From contig CAXXSG010000011.1 of NCBI GenBank assembly GCA_963665915.2, forward strand, positions 79,199 through 143,198: a DNA stretch of 64,000 nucleotides, given 5' to 3'. Positions within the stretch are counted from its first letter, which is position 1; each line of letters begins with the position of its first letter. Shown one piece after another: positions 25,585 through 34,770 of the stretch. The translations under genes and the position numbers were made by a program. The notes below the pieces were generated by a model. The model did no database searches. It was not told the origin of the DNA and worked only from the letters and a program-made list of their open reading frames with translations. Source of the DNA: JAFGRU01 sp963665915. GTDB lineage: Bacteria; Desulfobacterota; Desulfuromonadia; Desulfuromonadales; JAAYDE01.

Positions 25585-26628
25585 ATGGAACCACTTCTGG
25601 AAGTTAAAAACCTCAGTAAGTCTTTTTCAGTCACTTCCGGCCCATTGGAAGGGAAAAAGCTTCGCCTTCAGGCGGTGGACAACCTCTCCTTTACCCTGGC
25701 CAGGGGGGAGACGCTGGGGTTGGTGGGCGAATCAGGATGCGGCAAATCGACCGCGGCCAAACTTCTGATGCGGCTCACGGATGCCGATGCGGGGGAAGCC
25801 CTTTATCAGGGCACGGATATTCTCAAGCTTTCCCGGCGTCAGTTGCGGCCTTATAGGCGGAAGATTCAGATGGTTTTTCAGGACCCGGTTTCCTCTCTAA
25901 ATCCCCGCATGCGTGTCGGAAATATCATCGCTGAGGCCTTTACCATCCACAAACTGGCTCCTCCACGCGAAATCCGTTCGCGGGTTCGGGAGTTGCTGGG
26001 AACAGTGGGCCTTCCGGAGGAGTATTACGACCGTTTCCCCCATGAGTTTTCCGGTGGCCAGCGGCAGCGGATCGGCATTGCCCGGGCCCTGGCCGTGCAG
26101 CCGGAGCTGATTATCGCGGATGAGCCGGTGTCAGCCCTCGATGTCTCCATCCAGGCGCAGATCGTCAATCTGCTTCAGGATATTCAGGAGGAATTCGGCC
26201 TTACGTATATTTTTATCTCTCACGATCTTTCGGTCATTGAGCATATCAGCGACCGGGTGGCGGTTATGTATCTGGGGAAAATCGTCGAAATGGCCTCCTC
26301 TGAAGCTCTCTATGCGCACCCGTTTCATCCCTACACTGAAGCGCTTCTGAACGCGTTGCCGGTACCGGTTCCGGGGGCCAAAAAGGACCGACCGATACTT
26401 TCCGGTGAAGTGCCTTCACCCATATCTCCACCGCCGGGGTGTCATTTTCATCCCCGCTGTCCCTATGCCCGGGAAATCTGCGGGACAGAAACCCCCGTTT
26501 TCGAGGAAAAAGCCCCCGGGCATCTGGCTTCCTGTCATTTCAGCCGGGACGTGGGGCGCTATCATGTGGGGCATCGGGTTGCCGAGCCTGAAAGTATCCA
26601 GGAACAGGGTGTTATCCATGACTTATAG
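25585..26628 (+). CDS. Oligopeptide/dipeptide ABC transporter ATP-binding protein (DppF/OppF type)
   Basis: The second ATPase of the pair, 347 residues, with Walker A GESGCGKST, Q-loop FQDPVSSLNPRM, signature FSGGQRQR, Walker B LIIADEPVSALD and ISHDLSVIEH. The C-terminal region has the HPFHPYTEALL and GCHFHPRCPYA cysteine segment of this group. It starts two bases after the dppD-like stop and overlaps ptsP by 11 bases, so all three form one transcript. Confidence 0.9.
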   Translation: MEPLLEVKNLSKSFSVTSGPLEGKKLRLQAVDNLSFTLARGETLGLVGESGCGKSTAAKLLMRLTDADAGEALYQGTDILKLSRRQLRPYRRKIQMVFQDPVSSLNPRMRVGNIIAEAFTIHKLAPPREIRSRVRELLGTVGLPEEYYDRFPHEFSGGQRQRIGIARALAVQPELIIADEPVSALDVSIQAQIVNLLQDIQEEFGLTYIFISHDLSVIEHISDRVAVMYLGKIVEMASSEALYAHPFHPYTEALLNALPVPVPGAKKDRPILSGEVPSPISPPPGCHFHPRCPYAREICGTETPVFEEKAPGHLASCHFSRDVGRYHVGHRVAEPESIQEQGVIHDL

Positions 26629-28951
26629 TTTTAAAAAACGTTTCGGGGTGGCGACTCTTGAGGATATCAGTACCCTGATTCTGAACTCTCACGATCTGGG
26701 TGAAACCCTGGACAATATTGTCAGGCTGGTGGCGAAAAGGATGGGGACCGAGGTCTGTTCCATTTATTTGCTCGAAAAACCGGAAAATATCCTTCGCCTG
26801 CAAGCCACCAAAGGACTGGCCAGAAAAGCCGTCGGAAAAGTCTGCCTGAAAAAGGGGGAGGGGTTGACCGGTCTGGTTCTGGAAAAGTGCCAGGTGCTTA
26901 CCATTCAGGAACCCTATAAAGACCCTCGCAACCGTTATTTCCGGGAGACCCGGGAAGAGCTGTATCACTCATTTCTGGGAATCCCTCTCTTTGACCGCAA
27001 AGAGGCGATCGGTGTTATCGTCATTCAGACCAAGTCCCCCCGCGAGTTCACCCCTGAGGAAATCAGCACCCTTTCGACCATTGCCTTCCAGGTCTCTTTT
27101 ATTGTGATCAATGCCCGCCTGCTTGACTCCGTCAAACAGAAGGAAAGGCAGATCGGGGAATTTCCCCTCTCAAGGAGAAAAGAGGACAGGAGGAGTGCCA
27201 CTGACGGTGAAATTCCTGCGGTTCTGACCCATAAGAAGGCGTTTGCCGGGACGACCATTTATCCCGGCGTGGTGTCCGGTCCCTCTTATATCGTGGATGA
27301 TGCCTATTTCAGGACCGAAGCTCTGGATGAAAAACCGCGAACGGTGGACGAAGAACTGGAAAGGATGGCGGCGGCTCTGGAGCATGCCCGGATGCAGACG
27401 CTCTTTCTGGAAAAGCGTGTTGCCGAGAATCTTTCCCGGAATGATGCCGCCATTTTTCACACCCATCTGATGATTCTGGAAGATCGGGGCTTCCTGGAAA
27501 AGTGGGCGCAGGAAATCCGGGCCGGCGGGGGTGCTGTTTCCACATTGCGCAGTGTGATTCGGGATTATATCTCAGTTTTTGAAAGAATGGAGGACCCCTA
27601 TCTCAGGGAGCGGGCGGCGGACATCAAGGATATCGGCCGGCGTCTTCTAGTTTACCTTAGCGGAGACGACGAAACGGTGTTGAGCCTCAAGGAGCCTTCC
27701 ATACTTCTTTATGGCGAGATCCACCCCTCGGATCTGGCGGTTTTGGATCTTAAAAATGTACGGGGACTTATTGCGGAAAGCGGTGGAGAGACCAGTCATG
27801 CTGCGATCATGGCCAAATCTCTGGGCATTCCAGTGATTTTTGGCGTAAAGGGAGTGCTTGAATCGGTTGCCCTCAAAGATTTCCTGATTCTCGACGCCGA
27901 TTCGGGCTGTATCCATGTTAATCCCGGCAGCAAGCTGATCTCCCAATACAAGCGTTTGGAGGAGAGCAGCAGCAGGGAAATTACCCGCCTCGGGGAGTGG
28001 CGAGATCGGCCCGCGCAAAGCCTTGATGGGGTGAACGTGAAGCTGAGGGCCAATATCGGGCCTGTAAGCGATGTCGATATTGCATTGCGCAACGGCGCCG
28101 CAGGGGTCGGGCTGTTTCGAACGGAATTTCATTACATGCTCAGTCCCGGTTTTCCAAGCCGGGAGGAACAGTATAATTTTTATCGTTACGTGGCCGAAAA
28201 GTTTTCCGAACATTCGGTTACCATCCGCACCTTTGATATAGGGGGGGATAAGATTCTTCCCTATTTCAAATGCCCGGAAGAGAAAAATCCCTTTATGGGC
28301 TGGCGCTCCCTGCGCATATCCCTGGACCACCGGGATATTTTTCTGACTCAGATCGAAGCAATTCTTATGGCTTCAGCCCATGGGCCGGTCAGGATTCTTT
28401 TTCCCATGGTTTCAGGGCTTCAGGATGTTCGGGACTGTAAAGAGGTTATGGAGGAAGCGCGTTCCCGTCTGGCTCGCGAGGGGATTCCTTTTGCCGACAA
28501 GGTAGAGGTGGGGGCTATGATCGAGATACCGGCGGTGGTTAAGCTGGCGCGTCCGCTGGCTCGGGAGGTAGATTTTTTCTCCATCGGGACCAACGATCTG
28601 ATCCAGTACATGCTGGCAGCGGACCGCACCAATGCGTTGATCAAGCGCTATTACGACCCTCTCCATCCCGCTGTTCTGCAGGTGGTCAAGGAAGTCCAGG
28701 AGGTTGCCGTCGAAGAGGGGATAGAGTTGTGCCTGTGCGGCGAAATGGCTTCCGACCCATTGAAATTTCTGAGCCTGTTCGGGCTCGGAATACGGGAGTT
28801 TTCCATTCCCTCCCCATTTATCCCGCGCATCAAGGCTTTTTTGAGTACGGTGGAGAGCGGTCAGGCGGCTGAGGTTGGGAAGAAGATCCTGAAAATGGAG
28901 AGCAGTCAGGAAATTCGCGATTATCTCAAGGAGAGGATTGCCGCCATCTGA
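26618..28951 (+). CDS. ptsP: Phosphoenolpyruvate-protein phosphotransferase PtsP (enzyme I-Ntr)
   Basis: The 777-residue protein has an N-terminal GAF domain (about 15-160: DISTLILNSHDLGETLD, GTEVCSIYLL) and then the enzyme I parts: HPr-binding region, the phosphohistidine segment GGETSHAAIMAKSLGIP, and the C-terminal PEP-binding barrel (GVGLFRTEF, FFSIGTNDLIQY, LCGEMASD). It starts the nitrogen phosphotransfer relay, passing phosphate from PEP to NPr. A longer in-frame ORF begins inside the upstream gene; the ATG at 26618 is chosen from domain start. No ptsO or ptsN lies in the window. Confidence 0.92.
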   Translation: MTYSFKKRFGVATLEDISTLILNSHDLGETLDNIVRLVAKRMGTEVCSIYLLEKPENILRLQATKGLARKAVGKVCLKKGEGLTGLVLEKCQVLTIQEPYKDPRNRYFRETREELYHSFLGIPLFDRKEAIGVIVIQTKSPREFTPEEISTLSTIAFQVSFIVINARLLDSVKQKERQIGEFPLSRRKEDRRSATDGEIPAVLTHKKAFAGTTIYPGVVSGPSYIVDDAYFRTEALDEKPRTVDEELERMAAALEHARMQTLFLEKRVAENLSRNDAAIFHTHLMILEDRGFLEKWAQEIRAGGGAVSTLRSVIRDYISVFERMEDPYLRERAADIKDIGRRLLVYLSGDDETVLSLKEPSILLYGEIHPSDLAVLDLKNVRGLIAESGGETSHAAIMAKSLGIPVIFGVKGVLESVALKDFLILDADSGCIHVNPGSKLISQYKRLEESSSREITRLGEWRDRPAQSLDGVNVKLRANIGPVSDVDIALRNGAAGVGLFRTEFHYMLSPGFPSREEQYNFYRYVAEKFSEHSVTIRTFDIGGDKILPYFKCPEEKNPFMGWRSLRISLDHRDIFLTQIEAILMASAHGPVRILFPMVSGLQDVRDCKEVMEEARSRLAREGIPFADKVEVGAMIEIPAVVKLARPLAREVDFFSIGTNDLIQYMLAADRTNALIKRYYDPLHPAVLQVVKEVQEVAVEEGIELCLCGEMASDPLKFLSLFGLGIREFSIPSPFIPRIKAFLSTVESGQAAEVGKKILKMESSQEIRDYLKERIAAI

Positions 28952-28970
28952 TCGCAATCTTCGGTTCTCG

Positions 28971-29021
28971 AAATCAAAAAAAGGGCATGGCCAAAAGCAG
29001 GTCTGCCCGTTTTTTTGATTT
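28971..29021. terminator. Bidirectional terminator between ptsP and purC
   Basis: AAATCAAAAAAAGGGCA pairs with TGCCCGTTTTTTTGATTT (one bulge) across a 16-base loop, with A and T runs on both sides. It suits the convergent ptsP and purC genes. Confidence 0.88.
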
Positions 29022-29047
29022 GAGAGCTGGATTAGTCGCCGAAGGCA

Positions 29048-29938
29048 CTAAATGTCGGTGCCCGTGATGCGTCGCAATGCCTCGCGATATTTTTCCGAAG
29101 TTTTCTGGACGATGTCGGTGGGCAGAGGTGGGGCCGGGGCCGTTTTGTTCCAGTCGAGGGTTTCAAGGTAGTCGCGCAGAAACTGTTTGTCGAAACTTGG
29201 CTGGGACCGGCCTGCCGAGTACCCCGTCTGGGGCCAGAAGCGGGAGGAATCCGGCGTCAAGGCTTCATCGATCCAGATCAGAGTGCCGTTGTCGATGCCG
29301 AATTCAAACTTTGTGTCGGCTATAATAATTCCTTTTTCATTGGCAAATTCGGCGGCCTTTCTGTAAATGGCCAAGGTGACGTCGCAAAGCTGGTCGGCCA
29401 GCTTTTTCCCACAGAGTTTGACCACCTCTGAAAAGGGGATGTTTTCGTCATGATCCCCTATCTCGGCTTTGCTGGAAGGAGTGAAAATTGGTTCCGGGAG
29501 CTGCTGGCTTTCCGCCAGACCGGGGGGGAGAGGAACGCCGCAAATGCTCTGACTGGTGAGGTATTCTTTCCAGCCCGAACCGGTCAGGTAGCCTCGCGCA
29601 ATGCATTCAACCGGAAGAGGCCGTGTCTTTTTGACGAGCATGCTGCGGCCTTCGAGCTGATCCCTGTATTGGCTCGCCGGGGAGGGAAACGCCCCGACAT
29701 CCGTTGAGATGATGTGGTGCGGGATGATGGAACTCATTTTTTTAAACCAGAATTTGGATATTTGCGTCAGGACTACGCCTTTGAAAGGGATGCCTTCCGC
29801 CATGATGACGTCAAAAGCCGAAATCCGGTCGGTGGTGACGATAAGGAGATGATCCTCCAATTCATAAATATCCCGGACCTTGCCACGGCTGTGAAGTTTG
29901 AGCTCAGGGCAGTCTGTTTGCGTGATAAGTGGTTGCAT
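29048..29938 (-). CDS. purC: SAICAR synthetase (phosphoribosylaminoimidazole-succinocarboxamide synthase)
   Basis: PurC joins aspartate to CAIR in purine synthesis. The 296-residue protein has GKVRDIYEL near the N-terminus, TTDRISAFDVIM, the VECIARGYLTGSGWKEY segment, IADTKFEFG and IDEALTPDSSRFW. This is the longer, 290-300-residue subtype. The ATG at 29938 (MQPLITQTD) is chosen over the longer frame because it falls just after the upstream stop. It lies eight bases after the PpiD-like gene. Confidence 0.95.
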   Translation of the reverse strand: MQPLITQTDCPELKLHSRGKVRDIYELEDHLLIVTTDRISAFDVIMAEGIPFKGVVLTQISKFWFKKMSSIIPHHIISTDVGAFPSPASQYRDQLEGRSMLVKKTRPLPVECIARGYLTGSGWKEYLTSQSICGVPLPPGLAESQQLPEPIFTPSSKAEIGDHDENIPFSEVVKLCGKKLADQLCDVTLAIYRKAAEFANEKGIIIADTKFEFGIDNGTLIWIDEALTPDSSRFWPQTGYSAGRSQPSFDKQFLRDYLETLDWNKTAPAPPLPTDIVQKTSEKYREALRRITGTDI

Positions 29939-29945
29939 AATTAGC

Positions 29946-31877
29946 TCACTGCCGGTCGTCCAGGGTGGCCCCGGGGATGATTTCCGCATTGGCTTTCAGT
30001 TCGGCCAGCTTTTTGGAAAAAACATCTCTTTGTTTCTGGGTTTTCACTGTTTGACGCAGATTCTCACGCGTCTCTTCATCCAGTCGGGCCATGTCGGCTT
30101 TTTGAACTTCTTTCAATGAAACAACAACGAAGTTATCCCCTGAGCGGACCGCTTCTCTCAATATCGGCTGGGCGTCACTCAGTTCGAAAACCCGGTCGAA
30201 CCATTCTTCGGAATTTCCGAGATTGGGAATGAACGGTTTTCCGGTCCGGCCGAAGAAGCCTGTTTCAAGAACTTTGGAACTATGACGGTTGGCCACATCT
30301 GTGATGTTCTTGCCCTCGGAAAGTTCCTGAATGATGTCCCGGGAAGTTTCTTCGGCGAGTTCTTCAGCTTTCTGCCGGCGGAAAATCTTCTCGACATCTT
30401 GCCGGACTTCGCCCAGCTCCGGGAGGCGGCTGGCCTGACGTTCCTTAACTGACAGCAAAATCACCTTTTTGTCCAGAACTATGGGACGAGCCAATTTTCC
30501 GACATCCAGGGTGAAAGCCTGACTGGTAATTTCAGGATTGTTGCCGATTCCCGGGATGGATTCGCCTCGGGCAAAGAGACCGGTGACACTGATTTTCAGC
30601 TTATTGGTTTCAGCAGCAGTCTCCATGCTGCCGGATTTGCGGTTGATATTGTAGGCATCCATGGCCTTATCCAAGGCCATTTCCTTTGCTTTTTCTTCAC
30701 GGACGCCTTTTTCAACATCGGCTTTGACCTCTTCCAGTGGTTGGACGTTCGCCCGGATGTGTTCGAGGACCTTTAGAATGTGGTAACCGGAGGCTGTCTG
30801 GACAACCGTGCTGATTCCGCCTTTATCCAGAGCGAAAGCAGCACGGTCAAGGGCTGAGGCCAGTTTGCCGCGGGTGAATTGACCCAGTTCGCCGCCCGAG
30901 TCGGCCGTTTTTTTGTCATCCGAGTACTGTTTGGCCAGGGTCGCAAAATTTTCATTGCTGCGAGCTTTTTCAAGCACCTCTTCCGCTTTTTTGAGAACGT
31001 CTCTCTGTGTTTTTTCGTCAGCCTTTTGAGGAAGCTGGAAAAAAATGTGGGCGACGTGGACTTTTTCCTGGATATCAAAACGGTCCAGATGGCGCTGGTA
31101 GAATTTTTGCAAATCCCCAGGAGATACAACGACTTCGGGAATGTAGACCGCGGAATCGAAAAGAATATACTCAATACTGGTTTTTTCAGGAATTCTGAAG
31201 CGTTCCTTTTCGTCGGCAAAGAATGCACCAAGGTTCTCCTCGGAAATTTCAACCTGGTCTTCTAGAAGAGCGGGTGCCAGGCGCACAAAAGTGAGGTTCA
31301 CCTTCTCTTCCTGTTTACGAAAGGCTTCTTCGATATCCTGGTCGGAAACCTGGACATTCGCAACTATGCGGTTTCGGGTTTCCTGGGTTACCAGACGCTC
31401 TCTCTGCATCTTTTCAAAAAGTTCCGGTGTCATTCGCTGGCTTGAGAGGATCTGAAGATATCTCCCTTTGTCAAACTTGCCGTCGGTCTGGAAATAGGGG
31501 AGAGCGGCAATCGATTCAACCAGCTGTTCTTGGGAAACGGAAATCCCCAGGCGTTCTCCTTCCTGGACCAGGAGGGCTTCTTCAATCAGGCTGTTAAGAG
31601 CCTGGTCTTTGATCCGCAGCTTTTTTTCCAGGGCCGGGGTGAAATGCTCCCCGTAAATGTTCTGGTAAGATCTGTAAAGGTTGACATATACTTGCCGGAA
31701 TGCCTCCATGTCGATTTTAGAGCCGTTAACCATGGCTGCCAGCGTACTGTCCCTGCCCCCAGGGTCGTCACCTTTTCCCCATACGAGGAAGATGGTCCCT
31801 ACGAAGGCGGCGATGATGGCCCAGAAGACAAATTTGAGAAGGAGGGTTTTTTGTTTTTTTCGAATAAGATCAAGCAT
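29946..31877 (-). CDS. Membrane-anchored peptidyl-prolyl isomerase/chaperone, PpiD/SurA-like
   Basis: The 643-residue protein has a short cytoplasmic start, one membrane anchor (about residues 13-32, LLKFVFWAIIAAFVGTIFLVWG), a SurA-type N-terminal chaperone region (about 45-190) and one parvulin domain (about 265-365: HVAHIFFQL, GGELGQFTRGKL, GYHILKV), then a long helical tail. This is the layout of PpiD, which helps fold exported proteins at the periplasmic face of the inner membrane. It is divergent from mreB and followed by purC. Confidence 0.88.
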   Translation of the reverse strand: MLDLIRKKQKTLLLKFVFWAIIAAFVGTIFLVWGKGDDPGGRDSTLAAMVNGSKIDMEAFRQVYVNLYRSYQNIYGEHFTPALEKKLRIKDQALNSLIEEALLVQEGERLGISVSQEQLVESIAALPYFQTDGKFDKGRYLQILSSQRMTPELFEKMQRERLVTQETRNRIVANVQVSDQDIEEAFRKQEEKVNLTFVRLAPALLEDQVEISEENLGAFFADEKERFRIPEKTSIEYILFDSAVYIPEVVVSPGDLQKFYQRHLDRFDIQEKVHVAHIFFQLPQKADEKTQRDVLKKAEEVLEKARSNENFATLAKQYSDDKKTADSGGELGQFTRGKLASALDRAAFALDKGGISTVVQTASGYHILKVLEHIRANVQPLEEVKADVEKGVREEKAKEMALDKAMDAYNINRKSGSMETAAETNKLKISVTGLFARGESIPGIGNNPEITSQAFTLDVGKLARPIVLDKKVILLSVKERQASRLPELGEVRQDVEKIFRRQKAEELAEETSRDIIQELSEGKNITDVANRHSSKVLETGFFGRTGKPFIPNLGNSEEWFDRVFELSDAQPILREAVRSGDNFVVVSLKEVQKADMARLDEETRENLRQTVKTQKQRDVFSKKLAELKANAEIIPGATLDDRQ

Positions 31878-32063
31878 GTCCGCGAGTTTTCCTTTTTAGA
31901 TGTTGATGAGAGATAACCAGCGGTAAATATTAGACAATAGCAGGCGTATTTGCAATGCTTTTTTATCCGATAGGCCTTGAAAATAAAGGGTTATTTTGCT
32001 AACCTTAACCACCTTTTGAAGGCAGGAAGCCTTCTCTAACTCGGAAAGGAGACAGCCGAAACC

Positions 32064-33113
32064 ATGTTCAATTTCCTCAACGCATTCTGGGGGATGTTTT
32101 CCAATGATCTGGCCGTGGACCTGGGTACAGCCAATACTCTTGTCTACCTGAAAGGCAAGGGCATTGTTGTCAGCGAGCCATCGGTAGTGGCTGTTCAGAA
32201 GGATGACACCGGACAGAAAAAAGTTTTGGCTGTGGGCATGGATGCCAAGAAAATGCTGGGGCGAACCCCCGGAAGTATTGTCGCTATCCGACCCATGAAG
32301 GACGGGGTGATCGCGGATTTCGACATTACCGAAAAGATGCTCAGGTATTTTATCCAGAAGGTTCATAATCGCAAAAATCTGGTCCGCCCCCGGATCATCA
32401 TTTGCGTTCCTTCAGGTATTACCCAAGTCGAAAAACGGGCTGTTCGCGAATCGGCCGAATCGGCAGGTGCCCGCGAAGTCTACCTGGTCGAAGAACCGAT
32501 GGCTGCCGCCATTGGAGCCGGCATGCCCATCACTGAAGCCTCCGGCAATATGATCGTCGATATCGGTGGCGGCACCACCGAGGTGGCCATGGTTTCACTG
32601 GCCGGGATCGTTTACGCCAAGAGTGTCCGCGTTGGCGGCGATAAGCAGGATGAAGCCATTGTTCACTACCTGAAGCGTAAATATAATCTTCTGATCGGTG
32701 AACGGACTGCCGAGGAGATTAAAATTGAGATAGGGAGCGCCTATCCCGACGAAGATGGCACACTCAAGAGCATGGAGGTCAAAGGGCGTGACCTGGTCAG
32801 CGGTATTCCCAAGCACCTGACCATCAACTCCGATGAAATCCGTGAGGCACTTTCCGAAACCGTCAACGCGATTGTCGAGGCGGTTCGAATCGCTCTGGAA
32901 CGGACCCCGCCGGAGCTTGCAGCTGATCTTGTCGACAAGGGGATCATTATGGCCGGTGGCGGAGCCATGTTGCAGAATATCGACCGGCTTCTTCAGGAAG
33001 AGACAGGCCTGCCGGTGACCTTGGCCGAAGATCCGCTTTCCTGTGTGGCTCTTGGGGCCGGAAAGATTCTCGACGAGCTTGACCTTCTGAAGCGTGTTAC
33101 CATTTCTTCATGA
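32064..33113 (+). CDS. mreB: Rod shape-determining protein MreB
   Basis: The actin-like cytoskeletal ATPase that positions the elongasome. The 349-residue protein opens with an amphipathic MFNFLNAFWGMF membrane-binding start, then phosphate-1 LAVDLGTANTLVYLKGKG, VDIGGGTTEVA (phosphate-2) and the adenosine motif MAGGGAML. The ATG follows AAAGGAG by about 11 bases. It heads mreB-mreC-mreD-mrdA-rodA. Confidence 0.97.
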   Translation: MFNFLNAFWGMFSNDLAVDLGTANTLVYLKGKGIVVSEPSVVAVQKDDTGQKKVLAVGMDAKKMLGRTPGSIVAIRPMKDGVIADFDITEKMLRYFIQKVHNRKNLVRPRIIICVPSGITQVEKRAVRESAESAGAREVYLVEEPMAAAIGAGMPITEASGNMIVDIGGGTTEVAMVSLAGIVYAKSVRVGGDKQDEAIVHYLKRKYNLLIGERTAEEIKIEIGSAYPDEDGTLKSMEVKGRDLVSGIPKHLTINSDEIREALSETVNAIVEAVRIALERTPPELAADLVDKGIIMAGGGAMLQNIDRLLQEETGLPVTLAEDPLSCVALGAGKILDELDLLKRVTISS

Positions 33114-33176
33114 AATGGTCCTGTTTCTTCCACAGTCGGGGTTTAGCCGTTTTTTCCGAGCGTCGGAAAGCTCTCC

Positions 33177-33995
33177 ATGCTGGACTGGCTTAGAAAATTT
33201 CGCAAGACCATTATCATGGTCCTGCTTCTGCTGTCAGCCCTCCTGTTTTATTCCATTAATTTGAGGGATCGGGAAAAAACCACTCTTTTCGAGAAGGTCG
33301 TTCTTGAAATTTCCGCCCCTTTTGAGATGGCCTTCGATTATTCCGTCGAGTCGGTCAGGGAGTGGTGGGGGCATTATATCTGGCTGGTTTCGACCTCTGA
33401 GAGAAACCGTTCCCTTGAGGATGAGAACCGGGAGTTGCGTTCGGCGCTTCAGGAAATGGAGGAGGTCCGCCAGGCCAATGAACGCCTGCGCCGGCTTCTT
33501 GACTTCAAGGAAGAGACGGCACTACCGGCCCTGCCTGCCCGTGTGATCGCGGAAGACAGTACAAACTGGTTTCGTTCCGTGGTTATCGACAAAGGTTCCA
33601 GCGACGGTATTCGTGAAGGGATGCCGGTGGTAGCGGCTGAAGGGCTTGTCGGCAGGATAATCCGGTCCGCCCCGCATGAATCCAGGGTGCTGTTAATTAC
33701 CGACGCCTCCTCCGCGGTTGCGGCCCTGATTCAGAAAAACCGCGCTCGTGGCGTCTGCCGAGGACAGGGTGGGTTTCTCACCATGGAGTTTACGCTCCGT
33801 CAAAAGGACATCAAAGTAGGTGATCGGATTATCGCTTCCGGAACCGGTGGGGTCTTTCCAAAGGGTTTGCCGGTAGGAAGCGTGGTGCGCATCGGCCGCA
33901 AGAGCTATGGTCTTTTCCAATCGGTGACCCTCGTTCCGGCGGTTGACTTTTTCAGCCTGGAAGAGGTTTTGGTTCTGCGGAAGGGGGAGGAATGA
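33177..33995 (+). CDS. mreC: Rod shape-determining protein MreC
   Basis: A 272-residue bitopic protein: one N-terminal membrane helix (TIIMVLLLLSALLFYS), a coiled-coil (about 70-105: ERNRSLEDENRELRSALQEM), and the periplasmic beta domain (VIAEDSTNWFRSVVIDKGS, GLVGRI, ITDASSAVAAL). It links MreB inside to the wall synthases outside. Its stop overlaps mreD by four bases. Confidence 0.95.
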   Translation: MLDWLRKFRKTIIMVLLLLSALLFYSINLRDREKTTLFEKVVLEISAPFEMAFDYSVESVREWWGHYIWLVSTSERNRSLEDENRELRSALQEMEEVRQANERLRRLLDFKEETALPALPARVIAEDSTNWFRSVVIDKGSSDGIREGMPVVAAEGLVGRIIRSAPHESRVLLITDASSAVAALIQKNRARGVCRGQGGFLTMEFTLRQKDIKVGDRIIASGTGGVFPKGLPVGSVVRIGRKSYGLFQSVTLVPAVDFFSLEEVLVLRKGEE

Positions 33996-34519
33996 AGAAG
34001 ATTTTTCTTGTGACCCTCCTCGGGCTGACGATCATTTTTCTGCAGACATGGTTTTTCCCCTCGCTTCTCCCTTTTCGCTTAAAACCGGATTTGTTCCTGA
34101 TTCTCGTGGTATATATTGGAATTTATGCCGAGTTCCATCGCGGTGCCGCCTTCAGCCTGCTGTTCGGGTGGTTTCAGGATGTCTTTGCGGGAAATTCCAT
34201 GGGGCTTTACGGCCTGGTTTTTCTGATTATCTATTTCCTGGCTTGCTACGCCGCTTCACGCTTTAATGCGGAAGCTTTGGGGACCTTTTATTACCTGGTG
34301 CTTTTCGGCACCCTTACGGAAGCTTTCCTGGTCTGTTTTTTTCAGTCGTTTTTCACTGATGCGGGAATGTTGTGGTACGTCGTCATCCAGAACCTTTTTC
34401 CGCAGCTTTTCCTCAATATGCTGTTCGCTTTTTTACTATTAAGACTCCTGCTGTTACTGCAGTGGACAACCGAGCTGGCTTTTCCGGTCCCGGGCAGGTC
34501 GAGCAAGGATGACTTCTAG
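33992..34519 (+). CDS. mreD: Rod shape-determining protein MreD
   Basis: A 175-residue polytopic membrane protein with about five helices, including FRLKPDLFLILVVYIGIYAE and GLYGLVFLIIYFLACYAASR in parts. The start overlaps the mreC stop. The TAG stop codon lies inside the left arm of the palindromic repeat at 34516-34698, so the very end of the gene may have been shaped by that element. Confidence 0.92.
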   Translation: MKKIFLVTLLGLTIIFLQTWFFPSLLPFRLKPDLFLILVVYIGIYAEFHRGAAFSLLFGWFQDVFAGNSMGLYGLVFLIIYFLACYAASRFNAEALGTFYYLVLFGTLTEAFLVCFFQSFFTDAGMLWYVVIQNLFPQLFLNMLFAFLLLRLLLLLQWTTELAFPVPGRSSKDDF

Positions 34520-34698
34520 CCCGGTTTATTCATGATAACTTTTGCTGCGACAGTCGATTGCACGCCATCTCAAGTCATGCTCACTCCTTGCTCTTCGCCG
34601 TACGGCAAGTACGCCTGCAGAGCGCTTCTCTGCGCTTGACTTGATCTGACGCACACTTAACGATTTCGCAAAAAGGCCTCGTGAATAAACCGGGCTAG
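34516..34698. repeat. 183-bp palindromic (MITE-like) repeat between mreD and mrdA
   Basis: The outer arms CTAGCCCGGTTTATTCA (34516-34532) and its exact complement (34682-34698) enclose an imperfect palindrome: CATCTCAAGTCATGC pairs with GCTTGACTTGATCTG, and the centre has GCCGTACGGC. There is no ORF. It looks like a non-autonomous mobile repeat or large RNA hairpin inside the cell-shape operon. Confidence 0.85.
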
Positions 34699-34770
34699 CT
34701 TCCTGCCATTTTTTAAATTATGCTTTTACCTGTGTTCCACGGTTTTTAATGCCCGGAACGGGAATAGGGA

